A stretch of DNA of 64,000 bases, taken from Sphaerimonospora sp050942215. Lineage in GTDB: Bacteria > Actinomycetota > Actinomycetes > Streptosporangiales > Streptosporangiaceae. The number at the start of each line of letters is the position of its first letter. The first letter of the stretch is position 1. A model generated the notes under the pieces. That model made no database searches. It saw only the letters and a program-made list of their open reading frames with translations, and had not been told where the DNA came from. A program made the translations under genes and the position numbers. Of this stretch, positions 61,653 to 64,000 are shown piece by piece. Location of the stretch: contig NZ_CP192056.1 of NCBI RefSeq assembly GCF_050942215.1, forward strand, positions 2,046,001 to 2,110,000. Direction: 5' to 3'.

Positions 61653-62477
61653 ATGACAGAAGTGGTCACGGCACCCGCCAAGGACGGCGAGCGGGTGGTC
61701 TTCGACGACCTGGAGATCGGCGAGATCGCGATGGATCTCGACGACCAGGAGCCCGAGGACGTCATCGAATGGGCCTTCGAGGCACTCGGCGACCGGGTGG
61801 CGGTGGTCACCGCGCTGCAGATCGACGGCATGGTCGTGCTGGACATGGCCACGAAGATCCGTCCTGACGTGCAGGTCATCACGGTCGACACCGGGCGGCT
61901 GCCGCAGGAGACGTACGCGTTCATCGAGCAGGTGCGCGAGCGCTACCCGCAGACCCGCTGGGACGTGCTCTTCCCCGACACGGCCGAGGTCGAGTCGATG
62001 GTGCGCCGCCAGGGCGTCGAGCTGTTCCGCAACAGCGTGCCCGCGCGCATGCTGTGCTGCCAGATCCGCAAGGTCCGCCCGCTCGTGCGCGCGCTGCGCG
62101 GCCTTGACGGCTGGTTCACCGGCCTGCGCCGGGACCAGTGGGCCTCGCGCGCCGCGATCAAGAAGGTCGAGCTGGACCACGACCACGAGGGCATCGTCAA
62201 GATCAACGCGCTGGCCGACTGGAGCGGCGACGAGGTCTGGGAGTACGCGCGCGCCAACGACGTGCCCATCCACCCGTTGTACTCGCAGGGATACACCAGC
62301 ATCGGCTGCGGCCCCTGCACCCGGCCCATCCAGCCCGGTGAGGACGACCGGGCCGGTCGCTGGTGGTGGGAGCAGGGTGCGCCGAAGGAGTGCGGCATCC
62401 ACTGCCCGATCGAGACCGGCAACTTCGAGCACGAGGCCGAGGCGATCTTCGCCGAGGCGCACGGCATCCACTCGTGA
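61653..62477 (+). CDS. cysH: adenylylsulfate / phosphoadenylylsulfate reductase
   Basis: Reduces activated sulfate to sulfite. The 274-residue product has 'D-T-G-R-L-P-Q-E-T-Y' and 'F-T-G-L-R-R-D-Q-W'. The cysteine pairs 'M-L-C-C-Q-I-R-K' and 'C-G-P-C' are typical of the [4Fe-4S]-containing, APS-preferring class, and the C-terminal 'E-C-G-I-H' carries the catalytic Cys. It lies 61 bases after the reductase that consumes its product, in the same operon. Confidence 0.94.
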   Translation: MTEVVTAPAKDGERVVFDDLEIGEIAMDLDDQEPEDVIEWAFEALGDRVAVVTALQIDGMVVLDMATKIRPDVQVITVDTGRLPQETYAFIEQVRERYPQTRWDVLFPDTAEVESMVRRQGVELFRNSVPARMLCCQIRKVRPLVRALRGLDGWFTGLRRDQWASRAAIKKVELDHDHEGIVKINALADWSGDEVWEYARANDVPIHPLYSQGYTSIGCGPCTRPIQPGEDDRAGRWWWEQGAPKECGIHCPIETGNFEHEAEAIFAEAHGIHS

Positions 62478-63004
62478 ACGACGTCGGCCCCGGGGAGGCG
62501 ACCTCGCCGGCGTCCGCCTCGCCGTCCGGTGAGCCGGAGCCGACCTCCCCCGATCCGGTGGAGCTGTCCGATGAGGAGGCCGGCGCGGTCGTGGCGGCCG
62601 CGCTGGCGTTCGCCGAGGCGGTGCCGCCCGGCCGCGACGCGCCCTTCCGCGAGCTCGCTGCCGCCGCGCACGGCGGCGTGGTGCCCGCCGAGCGGATGAC
62701 CGATCTCGAGCGGATCTGTGTGCTCGCCCTGGAGACCGGCAAGGCACGCAGGCTCGGCGGCGCCGAGACCGAGCGGCTGCTCACCGTCGTCTACCGGCGC
62801 ACACCGGGCGGTCGTGAGCTGACCTCCTCCGTCGCGGACGTCAACCGGGTGCTGGCCAGGCTGACCGGCCGGGACCTGCAGTCGATGCGGCTGAGCTGGC
62901 GTACGCCGGGGCGCTACGCGCTGAGCGTCAGCGTGGGCGGCGTCGACATCACGCTGGCCCTGGAACCCGAGGGCCCGCGGGTGCAGAGCGTGCAGACGGG
63001 CTGA
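62474..63004 (+). CDS. unknown protein coupled to cysH
   Basis: A 176-residue protein whose GTG overlaps the cysH stop (GTGA), so it is part of the sulfur operon. A Pro/Ser/Glu-rich head (1-35) precedes a helical part ('S-D-E-E-A-G-A-V-V-A-A-A-L-A-F') and a C-terminal half with 'S-W-R-T-P-G-R-Y-A-L-S-V-S-V-G-G-V' suggesting a small beta sheet. There are no metal-binding cysteine pairs. I do not recognise the family. Its fixed translation ratio with cysH suggests a role in sulfate reduction, which is inference. Confidence 0.7.
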   Translation: MNDVGPGEATSPASASPSGEPEPTSPDPVELSDEEAGAVVAAALAFAEAVPPGRDAPFRELAAAAHGGVVPAERMTDLERICVLALETGKARRLGGAETERLLTVVYRRTPGGRELTSSVADVNRVLARLTGRDLQSMRLSWRTPGRYALSVSVGGVDITLALEPEGPRVQSVQTG

Positions 63005-63047
63005 TCGCGAGCGCGCGTGACGCCCGCCGCCCGGCGGCGTGTGCGAG

Positions 63048-63078
63048 TGTAGGGATGTGCGCCGCATACATCCCTACA
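63048..63078 (+). promoter_or_regulatory. perfect 11-bp inverted repeat spanning the start codon of the RibD-like gene
   Basis: TGTAGGGATGT (63048-63058) and ACATCCCTACA (63068-63078) are exact reverse complements around a nine-base loop. The GTG start at 63057 lies at the inner end of the left arm. In a read-through transcript from the sulfur operon the start codon would be paired; alternatively this is a protein-binding operator. Confidence 0.7.
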
Positions 63079-63782
63079 TCGAGGAAGATCCCGATATCGC
63101 CGCAGCCTACGCCTACCCGTCCCGGGGGTGCCTGCGGGTCAACATGGTGGTCAGCGCCGACGGCGCGGCGTGGCTCGAGGGCAGGTCGGCGGGGCTGTCG
63201 AGCCCGGGGGACCGGAGGGTCTTCCACGTCCTGCGCGGTCTGGCCGACGTGGTGCTCGCGGGCGCCGCGACGGTCAGGACCGAGGGGTACGGCCCGGCCA
63301 GGCCGCGCGAGGGATGGGACACGCTGCGCGCCGGTCGCCCGCCGGCGCCGCCGATCGCGGTGATCACCCGGCGGCTCGACCTCGACCTCGGCGGGCCGCT
63401 TTTCACCGAGACCGAGCCGTACCAGCGCACCATCGTCATCACCACCGGAGCCGCGCCGCCGGAACGCCGCGAGCAGGCGGCCGAGCACGCCGAGGTGCTG
63501 GTGGCGGGGGAGGACCTCGTCGCTCCGGAGGCGGCGGTGCGCCTGCTGCGCGAGCGGGGGCTCGGCCGCATATTGTGCGAGGGTGGGCCGCGGCTGAACG
63601 CGGAGCTCGCCGCCGCCGGGCTGATCGACGAGCTGGCGCTCACGATGAGCCCGCTGCTCGCCGGAGGGGACGCCGCGCGCGTCCTGAACGGTGTGGCCTC
63701 GCGTACTCCGCTCACCCTCGCCCACGTGCTCGAAGAGGACGGCGTCCTGTTCATCCGATACGTCAGCGAGGAGGCGCGATGA
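63057..63782 (+). CDS. RibD C-terminal-type pyrimidine/dihydrofolate-like reductase
   Basis: A 241-residue protein of the RibD_C/dihydrofolate-reductase-like fold with 'R-V-N-M-V-V-S-A-D-G-A-A', 'D-V-V-L-A-G-A-A-T-V-R-T-E-G-Y-G' and 'I-L-C-E-G-G-P-R-L-N-A-E-L'. The deaminase half of RibD is absent. These stand-alone reductases are common in actinobacteria and their substrates are mostly unknown; riboflavin synthesis is not implied. The GTG at 63057 fits the family N-terminus and sits inside a perfect inverted repeat. The stop overlaps the ligase ATG (ATGA). Confidence 0.85.
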   Translation: MRRIHPYIEEDPDIAAAYAYPSRGCLRVNMVVSADGAAWLEGRSAGLSSPGDRRVFHVLRGLADVVLAGAATVRTEGYGPARPREGWDTLRAGRPPAPPIAVITRRLDLDLGGPLFTETEPYQRTIVITTGAAPPERREQAAEHAEVLVAGEDLVAPEAAVRLLRERGLGRILCEGGPRLNAELAAAGLIDELALTMSPLLAGGDAARVLNGVASRTPLTLAHVLEEDGVLFIRYVSEEAR

Positions 63783-64000
63783 GGCTTCCGGTCGAACCGC
63801 CGGTGGCGCCGATGCTGGCCAAGGCGGTCAAGCGGCTTCCACCGCAGGACGGCACGCTCTACTACGAGCCCAAGTGGGACGGCTTCCGCTGCATCGTGTT
63901 CCGCGACGGCGACGAGGTCTACCTGGGCAGCCGGAACGAGCGGCCGTTCACGCGCTACTTCCCCGAGCTGGTGGAGGCGGTCAGGGCCGAGCTGCCGCCG
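63779..64000 (+). CDS. ATP-dependent DNA ligase (LigC-type), 3' partial
   Basis: The frame runs off the window end; 74 codons are visible. It begins 'M-R-L-P-V-E-P-P-V-A-P-M-L-A-K' and contains the nucleotidyl-transfer motif 'E-P-K-W-D-G-F-R' (Lys32 would take the AMP), followed by 'S-R-N-E-R-P-F-T-R-Y-F-P-E-L'. This matches actinobacterial LigC-type ligases used in repair. ATGA overlap with the RibD-like gene indicates coupling. Together with the LigD-type polymerase at 58.3 kb it suggests a split NHEJ machinery. Confidence 0.88.
   Translation, partial: MRLPVEPPVAPMLAKAVKRLPPQDGTLYYEPKWDGFRCIVFRDGDEVYLGSRNERPFTRYFPELVEAVRAELPP

Noticed and set aside
59564..61924. 786-codon open frame antisense to the sulfite reductase
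   Set aside because: Repetitive Gly/Val/His composition typical of reversed GC-rich codons, and it also runs across the leader-peptide region; no coding evidence.

Overview
The window is about 64 kb of very GC-rich chromosome (third codon positions mostly G or C, many GTG and some TTG starts, dense two-strand coding). Actinobacterial marker families run through it: SepH, DUF3710, DUF3159, DUF4193, DUF4235, DUF3000, an F420-type oxidoreductase, coproporphyrin-pathway heme enzymes and paired TrkA proteins. From memory the order resembles the conserved core region of Streptomyces chromosomes (dut to dxs to hemE to sulfite reductase), but the details fit a Streptosporangiaceae-like filamentous actinomycete better. 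I saw no transposase, integrase, phage gene, CRISPR array, tRNA or rRNA, so this looks like stable core chromosome with a few accessory insertions.

Layout. 0-11 kb: two bacterial PH-domain membrane proteins; a three-gene operon (small membrane protein, XRE regulator, quinone-oxidoreductase-like enzyme) with three upstream operator-like repeats; the divisome protein SepH; a lactone-oxidase-like flavoprotein; an MFS exporter; a lytic transglycosylase; and ferrochelatase. 11-20 kb: an S9 peptidase, an inositol-monophosphatase-family enzyme, a two-component system, DUF4193 and trehalose-6-phosphate synthase. 20-28 kb: an AI-2E-family permease, dut, DUF3710, an OB-fold protein and DUF3159, then a potassium block (two TrkA proteins divergent from a KimA-like importer) and a TRAM-domain RNA methyltransferase. 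28-35 kb: a GH18-like protein lacking its catalytic Glu, an F420-type oxidoreductase, a regulatory interval with a CRP-like site, a hairpin RNA and a 51-codon ORF, then aconitase and a MazF/RHH toxin-antitoxin pair. 35-44 kb: a xylose-type ABC operon with a ROK regulator, dxs, and an amino-acid permease. 44-50 kb: a secreted double-esterase protein and the fatty-acid oxidation pair. 50-58 kb: RNase D, DUF3000, hemE, DUF4349, hemY and chdC, and msrB. 58-64 kb: a LigD-type polymerase, then an assimilatory sulfur operon (cysteine-rich leader peptide, sulfite reductase, cysH, an unknown gene), a RibD-like reductase, and the start of an ATP-dependent DNA ligase.

Working together: hemE, hemY, chdC and the distant hemH supply the coproporphyrin-dependent heme route. 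The sulfur operon appears to sense cysteine through its leader peptide. The polymerase and the ligase form a split NHEJ pair on either side of it. The most unusual protein is the sulfite reductase, which carries a CysO/MoaD-like sulfur-carrier domain ending in Gly-Gly. About ten genes have a TANNNT -10 hexamer 6-8 nt before the start codon and no well-placed Shine-Dalgarno, so leaderless transcription is probably common here.
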